Positions 17,212 to 26,612 of a DNA stretch of 45,836 nt are shown in pieces (position 1 is the first letter of the stretch; every line of letters starts with the position of its first letter). The notes beneath the pieces are model-generated. The model was not told where the DNA came from. It was given only the letters and a program-made list of their open reading frames with translations, and made no database searches. Location of the stretch: contig JADZCA010000036.1 of the NCBI GenBank assembly GCA_020851795.1, positions 1 through 45,836 of the forward strand, in the 5' to 3' direction. The position numbers were made by a program, and so were the translations under genes. This DNA is from Planctomycetota bacterium (lineage in GTDB: Bacteria > Planctomycetota > PLA2 > JAEUHO01).

Positions 17212-18648
17212 GTGAAGATCCCGGTCGGTATCCCGATCTTCGTCGCCGCGGCCGGCGTCGACCCGAAGTTCGCGCGCCTCGTCCACCGCTACCTGCTGTC
17301 GGCCGTCGTCTGGCTGCTGCTCGGGACGCTGGCGGGCCTCCTCGACGCGTTCCGCTTCAACCACCCCGACTTCCTCGAGGTCGCCTGGCTGTCGTTCGGC
17401 CGCGTCCGCCCCATCCACACCGGGATGGTGCTCTGGGGCTGGGCCTCGCTCGCCCTGATCGGCATCTCGCTCTACGTCGTCCCCCGCTCCTGCCGCACCA
17501 ACCTCCACAGCGTCCGGGCGGCGCGGGTCGCGCTCTGGCTGTGGAACGCGGCGATCGCGCTCGGGTCGGTGGCGCTGGCGGCCGGGCAGAACAACGGCAA
17601 CCAGGAGTACCGCGAGTACCCGATCTTCCTGCGGCTGGGCGCGGTGCCGCTGCCCGTCGTCCCCCTGCTCGCCGCCGCGGCGCTGCTGCTGGTCTGGACG
17701 ATCTACAAGACGATCGCCGCCCGCACCGTCCGCCAGATCTACATCTCGAACTGGTTCATGCTCGGCGCCCCGCTCTTCGCGACGGTCCTCGTCGTGGTGG
17801 GCTGGATGCCCGGCTTCAACCGCGGCGCCGGCCAGCCCATCATCCAGGGCTGGTACATGCACAACGCGGTGGGCATGTGGTTCACGCCGCTCGCCGTGGG
17901 CGCGACGTACTACACGCTCCCCAAGCTGCTCAACAAGCCCATCTACTCGTACGGGCTCGGCGTGCTCGGCTTCTGGACGCACCTCGTCTTCTACACGTTG
18001 ATCGGCACCCACCACTACATCTTCAGCCCGCTGCCCGCGTGGCTGCAGACCGCCTCGATCATCTTCAGCACCGCGATGATGGTGCCGGTGTGGGCGAGCA
18101 CGGGGAACTTCCTCCTCACGATGCGCGGCGAGCGCAGCGCGATGCGGACGTCGTACTCGCTGCCGTTCATGCTCGCCGGCGCGGTGGGCTACGGCCTCGC
18201 CTCGGCCCAAGGCACGGCCGAGTCGTTCAAGGCCGCCAACGAGGTGTGGCACTTCACCGACTACACCGTCGGCCACGCCCACCTCGCGATGGTGGGCTTC
18301 GTCTCGTTCCTCATCTGGGGCTCGGTGTACGGGCTGCTCCCGCGCGTGACCGGCCGCGAGCCGCGCGTCGAGCTCGTCGGGGTGCACTTCTGGATGAGCC
18401 TCGTCGGCCTCGTGATGATGGGCGTGTCGCTCTGCGTCGGCGGCCACGCGCGCGGGCTCTCCTGGATCGCCGGCGAGCCGTTCATGGAGAGCGTGGACAA
18501 GATGGTGCCCTACTGGGTGTGGCGGTCGGTCGGCGGCACCTTCATGGGGCTCGGCCACCTCGTGTTCGCCTACAACGTCTGGTCGATGCGACCCGGGGCG
18601 TTCGTCGACCTGATGCGCGACGGCGGCGGGACGGGGGACGCGCGATGA
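17212..18648 (+). CDS. ccoN: cbb3-type cytochrome c oxidase subunit I
   Basis: 478 residues and about twelve membrane helices. The haem-copper ligands are visible: His in RPIHTGM (low-spin haem), His in WYMHNAVGMW with the downstream Tyr of GATYY (CuB site and cross-linked Tyr of the cbb3 type), the His pair in GTHHYIFSP (CuB), and the two His of TVGHAHLAMVGF (both haems). This subunit reduces oxygen in the inner membrane. GTG 17212 is the first start before the conserved N-terminus (VKIPVGIPIF). ATGA overlap couples it to the subunit II gene. Family is certain. Confidence 0.95.
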   Translation: MKIPVGIPIFVAAAGVDPKFARLVHRYLLSAVVWLLLGTLAGLLDAFRFNHPDFLEVAWLSFGRVRPIHTGMVLWGWASLALIGISLYVVPRSCRTNLHSVRAARVALWLWNAAIALGSVALAAGQNNGNQEYREYPIFLRLGAVPLPVVPLLAAAALLLVWTIYKTIAARTVRQIYISNWFMLGAPLFATVLVVVGWMPGFNRGAGQPIIQGWYMHNAVGMWFTPLAVGATYYTLPKLLNKPIYSYGLGVLGFWTHLVFYTLIGTHHYIFSPLPAWLQTASIIFSTAMMVPVWASTGNFLLTMRGERSAMRTSYSLPFMLAGAVGYGLASAQGTAESFKAANEVWHFTDYTVGHAHLAMVGFVSFLIWGSVYGLLPRVTGREPRVELVGVHFWMSLVGLVMMGVSLCVGGHARGLSWIAGEPFMESVDKMVPYWVWRSVGGTFMGLGHLVFAYNVWSMRPGAFVDLMRDGGGTGDAR

Positions 18649-19262
18649 TCTCGTTCCACACCAACCACCGGCTCCTCCTCGTCGTCCCCGTGACGGTGTT
18701 CACGCTGCTCTCGCTGGGCATCGCGTGGGTCCCGGCGATGCACCAGAAGGCGCTCCACGCCGACGCCGAGGCCGCGCCGGTGCCCGCCGAGGTCGCCCGC
18801 GGCCGCGCGATCTACCAGGCCGAGGGCTGCGCCTTCTGTCACACGCAGCAGGTCCGCCAGGACACGCGCCGCCCCGCGGACGCCGAGGGGCGCTTCCCCC
18901 CGCTCGAGCAGGACGCGCGCTACGGCGCCCCGTCGCGGCCCAAGGACTACGGCGACCAGGACCCGCCGTTCCTCGGCACCGGCCGCACGGGCCCCGACCT
19001 GCAGAACGTCGGGGTGCGGCTCCCGTCGGCCGACTGGCACTACACCCACCTCTTCGACCCGCGCGCCGTCGTGCCGCGGAGCAAGATGCCGGCGTACCGC
19101 TGGTACTTCCACGGCAAGGCCGACCGTCGCGAGGGCGACCGACGCGTGCTGCTGCCCGTCGCCGCCCAGGAGCGCCTCGGCAAGGGCGTGGAGGTCTGGG
19201 CGACGCCCGACGCGCAGGCCCTCATCGCGTACCTCCTCTCGCTCAAGCCCGTCGAGAAGTGA
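18645..19262 (+). CDS. ccoO: cbb3-type cytochrome c oxidase subunit II (mono-haem c)
   Basis: 205 residues. One N-terminal membrane anchor (LLLVVPVTVFTLLSLGIAWV), a periplasmic haem c site CAFCH followed by TQQVR (a CcoO hallmark), and a Met ligand in RSKMPAYRW. It carries electrons to the CcoN haems. ATG 18645 overlaps the ccoN stop. Length is normal for CcoO. It is followed after two bases by a one-helix small subunit. Confidence 0.93.
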   Translation: MISFHTNHRLLLVVPVTVFTLLSLGIAWVPAMHQKALHADAEAAPVPAEVARGRAIYQAEGCAFCHTQQVRQDTRRPADAEGRFPPLEQDARYGAPSRPKDYGDQDPPFLGTGRTGPDLQNVGVRLPSADWHYTHLFDPRAVVPRSKMPAYRWYFHGKADRREGDRRVLLPVAAQERLGKGVEVWATPDAQALIAYLLSLKPVEK

Positions 19263-19264
19263 CC

Positions 19265-19501
19265 GTGACCGCGACGCCCCTCCCCCTCTGGACGACCGGC
19301 GTGACGCTCGCCTCGCACGCGCGCTGGCCGGAGTCGCCGCTGGAGTGGGCGATCGGCGTCGTCGCGGTCGCGGTCACGGTCTGGGTGCTCTGGCTGTGCG
19401 TGCGATGGACCGTGTCGCCCCGCGAGGACGCCCCGGACCACGTCAAGCGCTCCATCCTCGACGACGACGTCGCCCCGCCCCCGCGGCCGCCCGCACCGTG
19501 A
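19265..19501 (+). CDS. Small one-TM cbb3 oxidase-associated protein (CcoQ-like)
   Basis: 78 residues from GTG 19265. One membrane helix (PLEWAIGVVAVAVTVWVLWL), then a basic and acidic cytoplasmic tail with DHVKRSILDDD and a Pro-rich end. Position directly after ccoO and topology fit the small CcoQ-type subunit that stabilises the oxidase, though sequence similarity in this group is weak. A 76-base gap before the CcoP-like gene contains no clear promoter. Confidence 0.6.
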   Translation: MTATPLPLWTTGVTLASHARWPESPLEWAIGVVAVAVTVWVLWLCVRWTVSPREDAPDHVKRSILDDDVAPPPRPPAP

Positions 19502-19577
19502 GACACTCGCCTGTCGCCCCGTCCTCCTCCCTCCGCCGCCGCCCCGGCATGACCCCGCCCCGGACCCGCGCCCGCGC

Positions 19578-22208
19578 ATGACCGAGCCGACCGACGTCCT
19601 CCGCCTCTACCTCGACGACGACCAGGAGCCGTTCAAGACGGCACGGCCGCCGCTGCGGTTCCAGTTCTCGACGCTGCACCTCGCCGACGGCGCCCACCGG
19701 CTCCGCATCGAGGCGCACAACGGCCTCGCGGGCGCCTCGGTCCGCGAGATCCCGTTCCTCGTGCGCAACGGCGTGGCCATCACCTGCTCGGGCATCGTGC
19801 CCAACCAGGAGATCGCCGGGCAGGTCGGGCTCGTCATCAACGCCTACGCGGGCAACACCGAGGTCGACTTCGAGCCCAGCCGCGCCGAGACGCCCCAGCC
19901 GATCCCCACGTGGGCGTGGCTCATCTTCCTCGCGATCGTCGCGTGGACGATGTTCTACGTGCTCAACCCGCAGACGAAGCCCGTGCAGGCCGCGACGGCG
20001 GGCGTGTCGTCCATGGTCGGCGAGCGCGTCTACGTCGACGTCTGCGGCAAGTGCCACGGCGACGACGGTCTCGGGGCGCCCGGGCTGGGCCCCGCGCGCC
20101 TGCAGGACGCGCAGATGGTGATCTCGCCCGACCCGACCGACCTCGTCGCGTGGGTCACCGCGGGCCCCGTGCCCGAGGACCCGATCTCGGCGTCGGGCTC
20201 CGTCGGCAGCGGGCGGCCGCGCATGCGCATGCTCGCCTTCGGCCCGCCCCGGCTGGCGCCGATGGAGCTGGTCGCGGCGCTCAACTACGCGCGCACGCAC
20301 TGGGGCAACCAGGCCCCCACGATCGACCCCGTCGTGCGCCGCGCGCCCGCCGCGATCCGCGAGTTCGACGAGCAGTACGTCGCGGCCCTGCAGCGGGGCC
20401 ACGGCGACCTCGTGCGCCTGCAGGACATGTACGCCCGCGAGGAGGGCCGCGTCCCGCGGCTCGTGCGCCGCGGGCTCGACCGCGTCGAGGTGGACGTCTC
20501 CTCGCCCGAGTCGATCCGCGACACGCTGCAGGCGTGGCTGTCCAACCTGCGCGAGGTCAACTCGGTGGACCTGCGCCAGGCGGCCTACGCGGAGATGGAG
20601 GGCGGGCGGGTCGTCTACGCGCACGGCAAGGTGACGCTGACCGTCACGCCGCGCGACGGCAGCGCCGCGCGCGCCTACGACGGCCACTTCGTGCGCGTCT
20701 ACGTCAAGGAGCTCGCCGGCCTCGACGCCGCCGGGCAGCCGATCTGCGACCCCGAGGGGCACCCGCGCTCGGTGTGGCGCCTCGCGTTCGACTACGCGAC
20801 GACGCCGATGGGCGTGGGCTGCCCGCCGGGCCGCGAGGGCGAGGTCTGCCCCGCGGTGGACGACGGCCGCATCACCTACGCGGACGTGCAGCGCATCCTC
20901 GCGTCGGCCAACCAGCGCGCCACGCACGCCCCGCACGGCAACTTCTGGGAGCTGCCCTACGCCGAGTTCGTCGCGCTGACCTTCCCGTACAAGCCGGTGC
21001 CCGGCGCGACGATCCGGATGGTCAACCTCGACCCGACGCACGGCGTCACCGGGGCCGAGACCAACCTCGTCAAGGCGCTGCGCGACGGCCGCGAGCTCTT
21101 CGCCGAGGTCGCGGGCCAGCCGCCGGTGCGCGTGGACATCGAGCGCATGCCGAAGGGCGCGGCCCCGCTCGCCTCCGCCGACATCGGGCGCATCATCTCG
21201 TGGCTCGACCACGGCCACCCCGAGGGCGGCAAGCCCCGCGACGCGGGTGGCACGCCGCCGGCCGTGCCGCCGGGCCCCGGTCCCGCGACCCCGCCCGGGC
21301 CGGCCAACCCGCCGGGCCCGCCGACCGCGCCGGCCGCCGGCGACCTCGGGTTCGACGACGTGGTCGCGATCCTGTCGGGGCTCAACCCGAAGGCGTCGAG
21401 CGCGCCCCACGGCGAGTTCTGGAAGCTGCCCTACGAGAAGTTCGTCGCGCTCGAGTTCCCGATCTTCTCCGAGTCGGCCAAGGCGCGGCTCGTCGAGCCG
21501 GGCAAGCCCGACCGCAGCAACTTCCTGCGCGCGTTCCGCAAGCAGCCGCTGCTCATCGTCCGCGAGGACGGGACCGAGGCCGAGTACGACATGGGCAAGC
21601 CCATGCCGCCCAAGGGCAAGGGCGACCGCCCCACCGCCGAGCAGCTCGCCGCGCTCGAGCGGTGGGTCGCGGCCGGCTGCCCCAAGGTCCGCGGTGGCGG
21701 GGCCGCGCCCGGTGGGACGCCCCCCGCGCCGCCCGCGACGCCGCCGGCCGCCCCGCCCGCGACGCCGCCGTCGTCTCCGCCGCCCCCGCCGCCGCCCTCC
21801 GCGCCGCCGCCCCCGCCGCCGCCCGCCGCCGCCCCCACGGGGGACACCGCCGGCGCGCTCGACTTCGCCGGCGTCGTCGCGATGTTCGAGGGGCTCGCGC
21901 CCAAGGCGGGCAGCGCGCCGCACGGCGAGTTCTGGAAGCTCCCCTACGAGAAGTTCGTCGCGCTCGAGTTCCCGATCTACGCCGAGAACGGCAAGGCGAG
22001 GCTCGTCGAGCCGGGCAAGCCCGAGCGCAGCAACATCCTCCGGGCGCTCGAGAAGAAGCCGTTGCTCGTCACGCGCGAGGACGGCGTCGAGATCGAGTAC
22101 GACATGGGCAAGCCCATGCCGCCCAAGGGCAAGGGCGCCAAGCCGACGGCGGCCCAGATCGAGGCGCTGCGCGCCTGGATCGCCGCCGGCTGCCCGAAGA
22201 CCAAGTAG
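19578..22208 (+). CDS. CcoP-like membrane cytochrome c with three haem-less cytochrome-like repeats
   Basis: 876 residues. Residues 1-105 form a beta-rich domain like the one at the C-terminus of the CcoG/FixG accessory proteins. A single membrane helix follows (about 111-129), then one true cytochrome c domain with CGKCHGDDGLG (156-166) and candidate Met ligands in RPRMRMLAF. After a helical region come three copies of a ~115-residue module (coding about 20,862-21,230, 21,341-21,690 and 21,853-22,205). Each has xxAPHG where a haem domain would have CxxCHG. Copies 2 and 3 also keep VEPGKPxRSN, YDMGKPMPPKGKG and a final WxAAGCPK. The PGxPxxSN and MPPxG wording is that of the PSCyt1 family. Pro-rich linkers separate copies. 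It lies last in the cbb3 gene set, so it probably replaces CcoP as electron entry subunit. Confidence 0.8.
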   Translation: MTEPTDVLRLYLDDDQEPFKTARPPLRFQFSTLHLADGAHRLRIEAHNGLAGASVREIPFLVRNGVAITCSGIVPNQEIAGQVGLVINAYAGNTEVDFEPSRAETPQPIPTWAWLIFLAIVAWTMFYVLNPQTKPVQAATAGVSSMVGERVYVDVCGKCHGDDGLGAPGLGPARLQDAQMVISPDPTDLVAWVTAGPVPEDPISASGSVGSGRPRMRMLAFGPPRLAPMELVAALNYARTHWGNQAPTIDPVVRRAPAAIREFDEQYVAALQRGHGDLVRLQDMYAREEGRVPRLVRRGLDRVEVDVSSPESIRDTLQAWLSNLREVNSVDLRQAAYAEMEGGRVVYAHGKVTLTVTPRDGSAARAYDGHFVRVYVKELAGLDAAGQPICDPEGHPRSVWRLAFDYATTPMGVGCPPGREGEVCPAVDDGRITYADVQRILASANQRATHAPHGNFWELPYAEFVALTFPYKPVPGATIRMVNLDPTHGVTGAETNLVKALRDGRELFAEVAGQPPVRVDIERMPKGAAPLASADIGRIISWLDHGHPEGGKPRDAGGTPPAVPPGPGPATPPGPANPPGPPTAPAAGDLGFDDVVAILSGLNPKASSAPHGEFWKLPYEKFVALEFPIFSESAKARLVEPGKPDRSNFLRAFRKQPLLIVREDGTEAEYDMGKPMPPKGKGDRPTAEQLAALERWVAAGCPKVRGGGAAPGGTPPAPPATPPAAPPATPPSSPPPPPPPSAPPPPPPPAAAPTGDTAGALDFAGVVAMFEGLAPKAGSAPHGEFWKLPYEKFVALEFPIYAENGKARLVEPGKPERSNILRALEKKPLLVTREDGVEIEYDMGKPMPPKGKGAKPTAAQIEALRAWIAAGCPKTK
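21341..22205 (+). repeat. Near-identical tandem coding repeat within the CcoP-like gene
   Basis: The segments 21,341-21,690 and 21,853-22,205 are close DNA copies, for example around cacggcgagttctggaag, gagaagttcgtcgcgctcg and gacatgggcaagcccatgc. A linker rich in ccg/ccc codons (Pro runs) lies between. This indicates recent duplication or gene conversion inside the gene. The first module (20,862-21,230) is clearly older and more divergent. Confidence 0.8.
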
Positions 22209-22234
22209 CCGGTCGCGGGCGGGCGTTCGCGGGG

Positions 22235-22254
22235 CGCCAATCGAGCCATTGGCG
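22235..22254. promoter_or_regulatory. Inverted repeat CGCCAAT-N6-ATTGGCG before the glutamine synthetase gene
   Basis: Perfect 7-base arms with a 6-base spacer, 73 bases upstream of ATG 22327 and 26 bases after the previous stop. It could be a regulator site or a weak terminator. The A+T in the arms stands out locally. Confidence 0.35.
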
Positions 22255-22326
22255 GAACCGATGCGGGGGCGGGCGGGGACGCGGGCAGGATCCGCGCCCG
22301 TCGCTGCCCCCACCCCGAGGCCCTGC

Positions 22327-24462
22327 ATGCTCCCCGAGACCCGCCACGCCCCCGCCGCCACCCGGACCGCGCTCGACTTCGGCGCCGACACCTACAACGT
22401 CGACGCGATGCGGGAGACGCTCCCGCGCCCCGTGTTCGAGAAGCTCGTCGCCACGATCCAGCGCGGCGAGCGCCTCGACAGCAAGATCGCCGACGAGGTC
22501 GCGCACGGCATGAAGGAGTGGGCCGTCGCGCGCGGCGCGACGCACTTCACGCACTGGTTCCAGCCCCTCAACGGCCAGTCGGCCGAGAAGCACGACGCCT
22601 TCCTCACCCTGTCGGGCGACGGCGAGCCGCTGGTCCGGTTCTCGGGCGGCCAGCTCATCCAGGCCGAGCCCGACGCGTCGTCGTTCCCGAGCGGCGGCAT
22701 GCGGTCGACCTTCGAGGCCCGCGGCTACACCGCGTGGGACCCGACCTCGCCCGCGTTCCTGATGCGGCACGAGCGCGGCGCGACGCTGTGCATCCCGACC
22801 GTGTTCCTCTCGTGGAAGGGCGAGACGCTCGACCAGAAGACGCCGCTGCTGCGGTCGGTCGAGGAGGTCTCCCGGTCGGCCTGCCGCGTCCTCAAGCTCC
22901 TGCGCAAGCCCGCGGCCCGCGTCCACCCGACGATGGGCACCGAGCAGGAGTACTTCCTCGTGGACCGCCGCTTCTGGGACGCGCGCCCCGACCTCGTCGT
23001 CGCCGGGCGCACGGTGCTGGGCGCCCCGCCGCCGAAGGGGCAGCAGATGGAGGACCACTACTTCGGCGCCGTCCCCGAGCGCGTGCTGGCCTTCATGGAG
23101 GACGTCGAGCACGCCGCCTGGGCGCTCGGCATCCCGGTCAAGACGCGCCACAACGAGGTCGCGCCGCACCAGTACGAGATCGCGCCCATCTTCGAGGACG
23201 TCAACCGCGCCGCCGACCACAACATGCTGCTCATGGAGATCATGCGCCGCGTGGCCGCGCGCCGGGGCTTCGCCTGCCTCCTCCACGAGAAGCCCTTCTC
23301 GGGCGTGAACGGCTCGGGCAAGCACAACAACTGGTCGCTCGCCACCGACGACGGGCGCAACCTCCTCGACCCGGGCAGCGACCCGCACGAGAACGCGTCG
23401 TTCCTGCTCTTCGCCTCCGCCGTGATCCGCGCCGTGCACCGCCGCGGCAACCTGCTGCGCGCCGGCGTCGCGTCGGCGGGCAACGACCACCGCCTCGGCG
23501 CCAACGAGGCGCCGCCCGCGATCGTCTCGGTGTTCCTCGGCGAGGCCCTCACCGACATCTTCGACGCGTGCGCCGCGGGCAAGGCCGCCGACGTCACCCA
23601 GAAGACGATCGTCGAGCTGGGGATGTCGCGCCTGCCCCAGATCGCCAAGGACAACACCGACCGCAACCGCACCTCGCCCTTCGCCTTCACCGGCAACAAG
23701 TTCGAGTTCCGCGCGGTCGGGTCGTCGCAGGCCATCCAGGTGCCCAACGTGTTCGTCAACTGCGCCGTCGCCGAGGCCCTCGACGAGGTGGCGGACCGCC
23801 TCGAGAAGCGGCTGAAGGCGAAGCAGGACCCGACCGCGGCCGCGCTGGCCGTCGCGGGCGAGGTCTACCGCGAGTCGAAGGCGGTCGTGTTCAACGGCGA
23901 CGGCTACACGCAGGAGTGGGTCAAGGAGGCCGGCCGCCGGGGCCTGCCCAACCTGCGCGACACGCCCGCGGCGCTCGGGGTCTACGCGGACGCCGAGGCG
24001 CGCAAGCTGCTCACCTCGCGCGGCATCTTCCTCGAGCACGAGCTCGACGCGCGCTACCTGATCCAGCTCGAGATCTTCGTGCGCTCGGTCGAGATCGAGG
24101 CGTCGGTGCTGCTGCGGATGGTCGACACGGGGGTGCTGCCCGCCGTGCTCAAGCAGCAGGAGGCGGCGGCCCGCTCGCTGACGGCCGCGAAGGCCGCCGG
24201 CGCGAAGGTGCCCGCGCAGGAGAAGGCCTTCGCCGAATACGCCGCCGGCGTGGACGAGCTGCTCGCGCGCAAGGCGGCGCTCGAGGCGGCGCTCGTCAAG
24301 ATCAAGAAGGCGCACCCCGAGGCCCCCGCGCACGCGCGCTGGGTCTGCGACGAGCTGCGCCCGGCGATGAACGCCGTGCGCGCCGCGTCGGACGCGCTCG
24401 AGGCGCGCACCGAGGGCGCCCTGTGGCCCTTCCCGACCTACCACCAGATGCTCTTCCAGTAG
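22327..24462 (+). CDS. glnN: Type III glutamine synthetase
   Basis: 711 residues, the usual GSIII length and much longer than GSI. It joins ammonia to glutamate using ATP. Visible signatures: THFTHWFQPLNGQSAEKHD near the N-terminus, GTEQEYFLVD (metal-binding Glu residues), NEVAPHQYEIAP, KHNNWSL with nucleotide-site residues, and NDHRLGANEAPPA. The C-terminal ~170 residues are helical as in other GSIII. Start ATG 22327 has GAGG six bases upstream. It has its own upstream space with an inverted repeat. The next gene, convergent, encodes another member of the same ligase superfamily (GCS2). Confidence 0.95.
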   Translation: MLPETRHAPAATRTALDFGADTYNVDAMRETLPRPVFEKLVATIQRGERLDSKIADEVAHGMKEWAVARGATHFTHWFQPLNGQSAEKHDAFLTLSGDGEPLVRFSGGQLIQAEPDASSFPSGGMRSTFEARGYTAWDPTSPAFLMRHERGATLCIPTVFLSWKGETLDQKTPLLRSVEEVSRSACRVLKLLRKPAARVHPTMGTEQEYFLVDRRFWDARPDLVVAGRTVLGAPPPKGQQMEDHYFGAVPERVLAFMEDVEHAAWALGIPVKTRHNEVAPHQYEIAPIFEDVNRAADHNMLLMEIMRRVAARRGFACLLHEKPFSGVNGSGKHNNWSLATDDGRNLLDPGSDPHENASFLLFASAVIRAVHRRGNLLRAGVASAGNDHRLGANEAPPAIVSVFLGEALTDIFDACAAGKAADVTQKTIVELGMSRLPQIAKDNTDRNRTSPFAFTGNKFEFRAVGSSQAIQVPNVFVNCAVAEALDEVADRLEKRLKAKQDPTAAALAVAGEVYRESKAVVFNGDGYTQEWVKEAGRRGLPNLRDTPAALGVYADAEARKLLTSRGIFLEHELDARYLIQLEIFVRSVEIEASVLLRMVDTGVLPAVLKQQEAAARSLTAAKAAGAKVPAQEKAFAEYAAGVDELLARKAALEAALVKIKKAHPEAPAHARWVCDELRPAMNAVRAASDALEARTEGALWPFPTYHQMLFQ

Positions 24463-24489
24463 CGCGCGGCCCGCGCGCGCCCCGACCGC

Positions 24490-24520
24490 GGGGACCTCGG
24501 GGTCACGCGCCGAGATCCCC
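24490..24520. terminator. Hairpin between convergent ligase genes
   Basis: Arms ggggacctcgg (24490-24500) and ccgagatcccc (24510-24520), one mismatch, 9-base loop. It sits between the + glnN stop (24462) and the - gene stop (24624). No T-run. Confidence 0.4.
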
Positions 24521-24623
24521 CGGTTGCGGGACGATCACCGGGCCCCGATCTCCCGACGGCGCGACGTCGGTCGGGCCGCCCGCGTGCCGGCGGGCGGACG
24601 CGACGGACGAGCCTGGCGCGCGG

Positions 24624-26579
24624 TCAGACGGGCTCTTCGTCCCCGGCCGGGGCGGCGGCCTCGTTGGCGCGGAGGTTCTGCTCGATCAGCTCGCCCGCGA
24701 TGTCCATGAAGTCGCGCTCCATGAGCACGCCGACGAGGCGGCCTTCCTTGACGACGGGGAGGCAGCCGATCCGGTGCTCGCGCATCAGCCGGATCGCGTC
24801 GAGCGTGGACGCCTCCGGCGAGACCGTCAGCACGCGGTCCTGCATCACCTCGCGCACCGCCAGCGGCTTGCCGCGGCCCTCGGAGAGCCCCTTGGCGAGC
24901 ACGCGCAGCAGGTGGCGGTAGGAGACGAGGCCGACGAGCCGGTTCTCGTGGTCCTCCACCGGCACGTAGCGGATCCGCTCCCAGACCATGAAGTTGGCGA
25001 CGAGGTCGAGCGCGTCGTCGGGGTGGACCGTCGTCAGGTCCGTGGTCATCAGCTGCTCGACCTTGAGGTAGTTGTTGCGCCAGCCGCCCCCCTCGTCGAG
25101 GCGGGCCATCGGCCAGTGCACGACGGACTCGTTCGACGACTGCCGCTTGCCGATGGCCGCGGTGACCGCGGTCATGCGCTCGCCGAGCGTGCCGTGCTCG
25201 GCGAGCCCCTGCGCGGACTTCAGGATCCAGCGCGAGCCCGTCGCGCCCGAGCGCACGCGCAGGTCGAGGACGCCGAGGTAGCGCTCGACGTCGGCCTCGT
25301 CGATGCCGCCGGCGCGCAGGCCCTCGCGGGCCATCGGGACCAGCCGGTCGCGCAGGAGGTGCTGCGCCGGGTGCGCCTCGCCGTCAAGCCAGGTCAGCTG
25401 CGCGGCCAGCCCGTGGCGGGCCGCCGACAGGAAGTTCATCTTCGCGTCGTCGAACGACATCCGCTTCGTGACGTCCACGCCCTCCGCGGCGAGCGCGTTG
25501 ACCAGCCCGTACCAGAGCGCCGCGTTGGCGACCTGGTCGAGCGGCGTCGGGCCCGAGGGCATCACGCGCGCCTCGATGCGCAGGTGCGGCTTGCCGTCGG
25601 TCACGCCGTAGCAGGGGCGGTTCCACCGGTAGACGGTGCCGTTGTGCAGGCGCAGCGCCTTGAGCGACGGGGCCTCGCCGCGCCGCAGGGCGTCGAAGGG
25701 GTCCTCGCCCACGTCGGCGGCGAGCAGCACCCGGTGGCGGGCGACGTCCTCGCGGTGGATCTCGAGGATCGACTCGTTCACCCACGAGCGGCCGAAGTCG
25801 ACGCGCGGGCCCCGCTCGCGCATGTGCGTCGAGGAGCCGCGCGTGTCCACCGCCTGCTGGAACAGCGCGATGCGCGTCTCGTGCCAGAGGCGTTTGCCGA
25901 ACAGCATCGGCGAGTTCGTCGCGGCGGCGAGCACGGGGCCGGTGACCGCCTGCGCGAGGTTGTACATCCGCGCGAACTCGCTCGCGCCGACCTGCCAGTG
26001 GATCTGGAACGACGCGTTGCACGACTCGACCATCACCGAGTCGTGCTGCACCATCAGCTCGTCCACGCCCTTGATGCTGATCTCGTAGTTCTTGCCGCGC
26101 AGCGCCGTCATCGCGCGGTTGAGCGCGTGGTAGCGGGCGATCGGCGTCATGTTCTCGAGGCCGAGGTCGGACTTGCGGATCGTCGGGAGGATGCCGACGA
26201 GCAGCGGCTGGACGCCCAGCGGCCGTCCCGCCTCGCGCACGCGCTCGAGGTACTCGGTGCACTGCCGCTCCATCGAGGAGAGGCAGCCGCCGCCGAAGGG
26301 CTGCGGGTCGAGGTTGAACTCGAGGTTGAACTTCGCGACCTCGGTGACGAAGTGCGGGTCGCCGATCCGCTCGAGCATCTCGAGCACCGCGGGCGCGGGG
26401 CGCCAGTCGGCGTCGACGAGGAACATCTCCTGCTCGGCGCCGACGCGGCGGACCCCCTCCTCGATCATCCCGCGCTCGATCATGGTCTCGAGGGCCCGCA
26501 GGTCCACGAGCAGGCGCTGCACGAACTCGCGCAGCTTCTCCGACTCGCCGGCAGGATCGAGGACGCGCTGCTCGCCCAT
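24624..26579 (-). CDS. GCS2-type carboxylate-amine ligase fused to a CBS-domain pair
   Basis: 651 residues. About 1-480 are a glutamate-cysteine-ligase-2-like fold: VGAEQEMFLVD (metal-binding acidic residues, equivalent to GTEQEYFLVD of glutamine synthetases), FNLEFNLDPQPF, NASFQIHWQV, ATNSPMLFG and RIEARVMPSGPT. Residues ~510-640 are two CBS domains (VEQLMTTDLTTVHPDDALD, VREVMQDRVLTVSPEAST), which usually bind adenine nucleotides and regulate. GCS2 enzymes make gamma-glutamyl or similar amide bonds; the actual acceptor is not determined. ATG 26579 has GGAG seven bases upstream and TAGGCT 33 bases upstream. CBS fusion suggests control by energy charge (inference). Confidence 0.88.
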   Translation of the reverse strand: MGEQRVLDPAGESEKLREFVQRLLVDLRALETMIERGMIEEGVRRVGAEQEMFLVDADWRPAPAVLEMLERIGDPHFVTEVAKFNLEFNLDPQPFGGGCLSSMERQCTEYLERVREAGRPLGVQPLLVGILPTIRKSDLGLENMTPIARYHALNRAMTALRGKNYEISIKGVDELMVQHDSVMVESCNASFQIHWQVGASEFARMYNLAQAVTGPVLAAATNSPMLFGKRLWHETRIALFQQAVDTRGSSTHMRERGPRVDFGRSWVNESILEIHREDVARHRVLLAADVGEDPFDALRRGEAPSLKALRLHNGTVYRWNRPCYGVTDGKPHLRIEARVMPSGPTPLDQVANAALWYGLVNALAAEGVDVTKRMSFDDAKMNFLSAARHGLAAQLTWLDGEAHPAQHLLRDRLVPMAREGLRAGGIDEADVERYLGVLDLRVRSGATGSRWILKSAQGLAEHGTLGERMTAVTAAIGKRQSSNESVVHWPMARLDEGGGWRNNYLKVEQLMTTDLTTVHPDDALDLVANFMVWERIRYVPVEDHENRLVGLVSYRHLLRVLAKGLSEGRGKPLAVREVMQDRVLTVSPEASTLDAIRLMREHRIGCLPVVKEGRLVGVLMERDFMDIAGELIEQNLRANEAAAPAGDEEPV

Positions 26580-26612
26580 GGGTGCTCCAGAGGGTCGTGC
26601 GGGGGCCCGACC

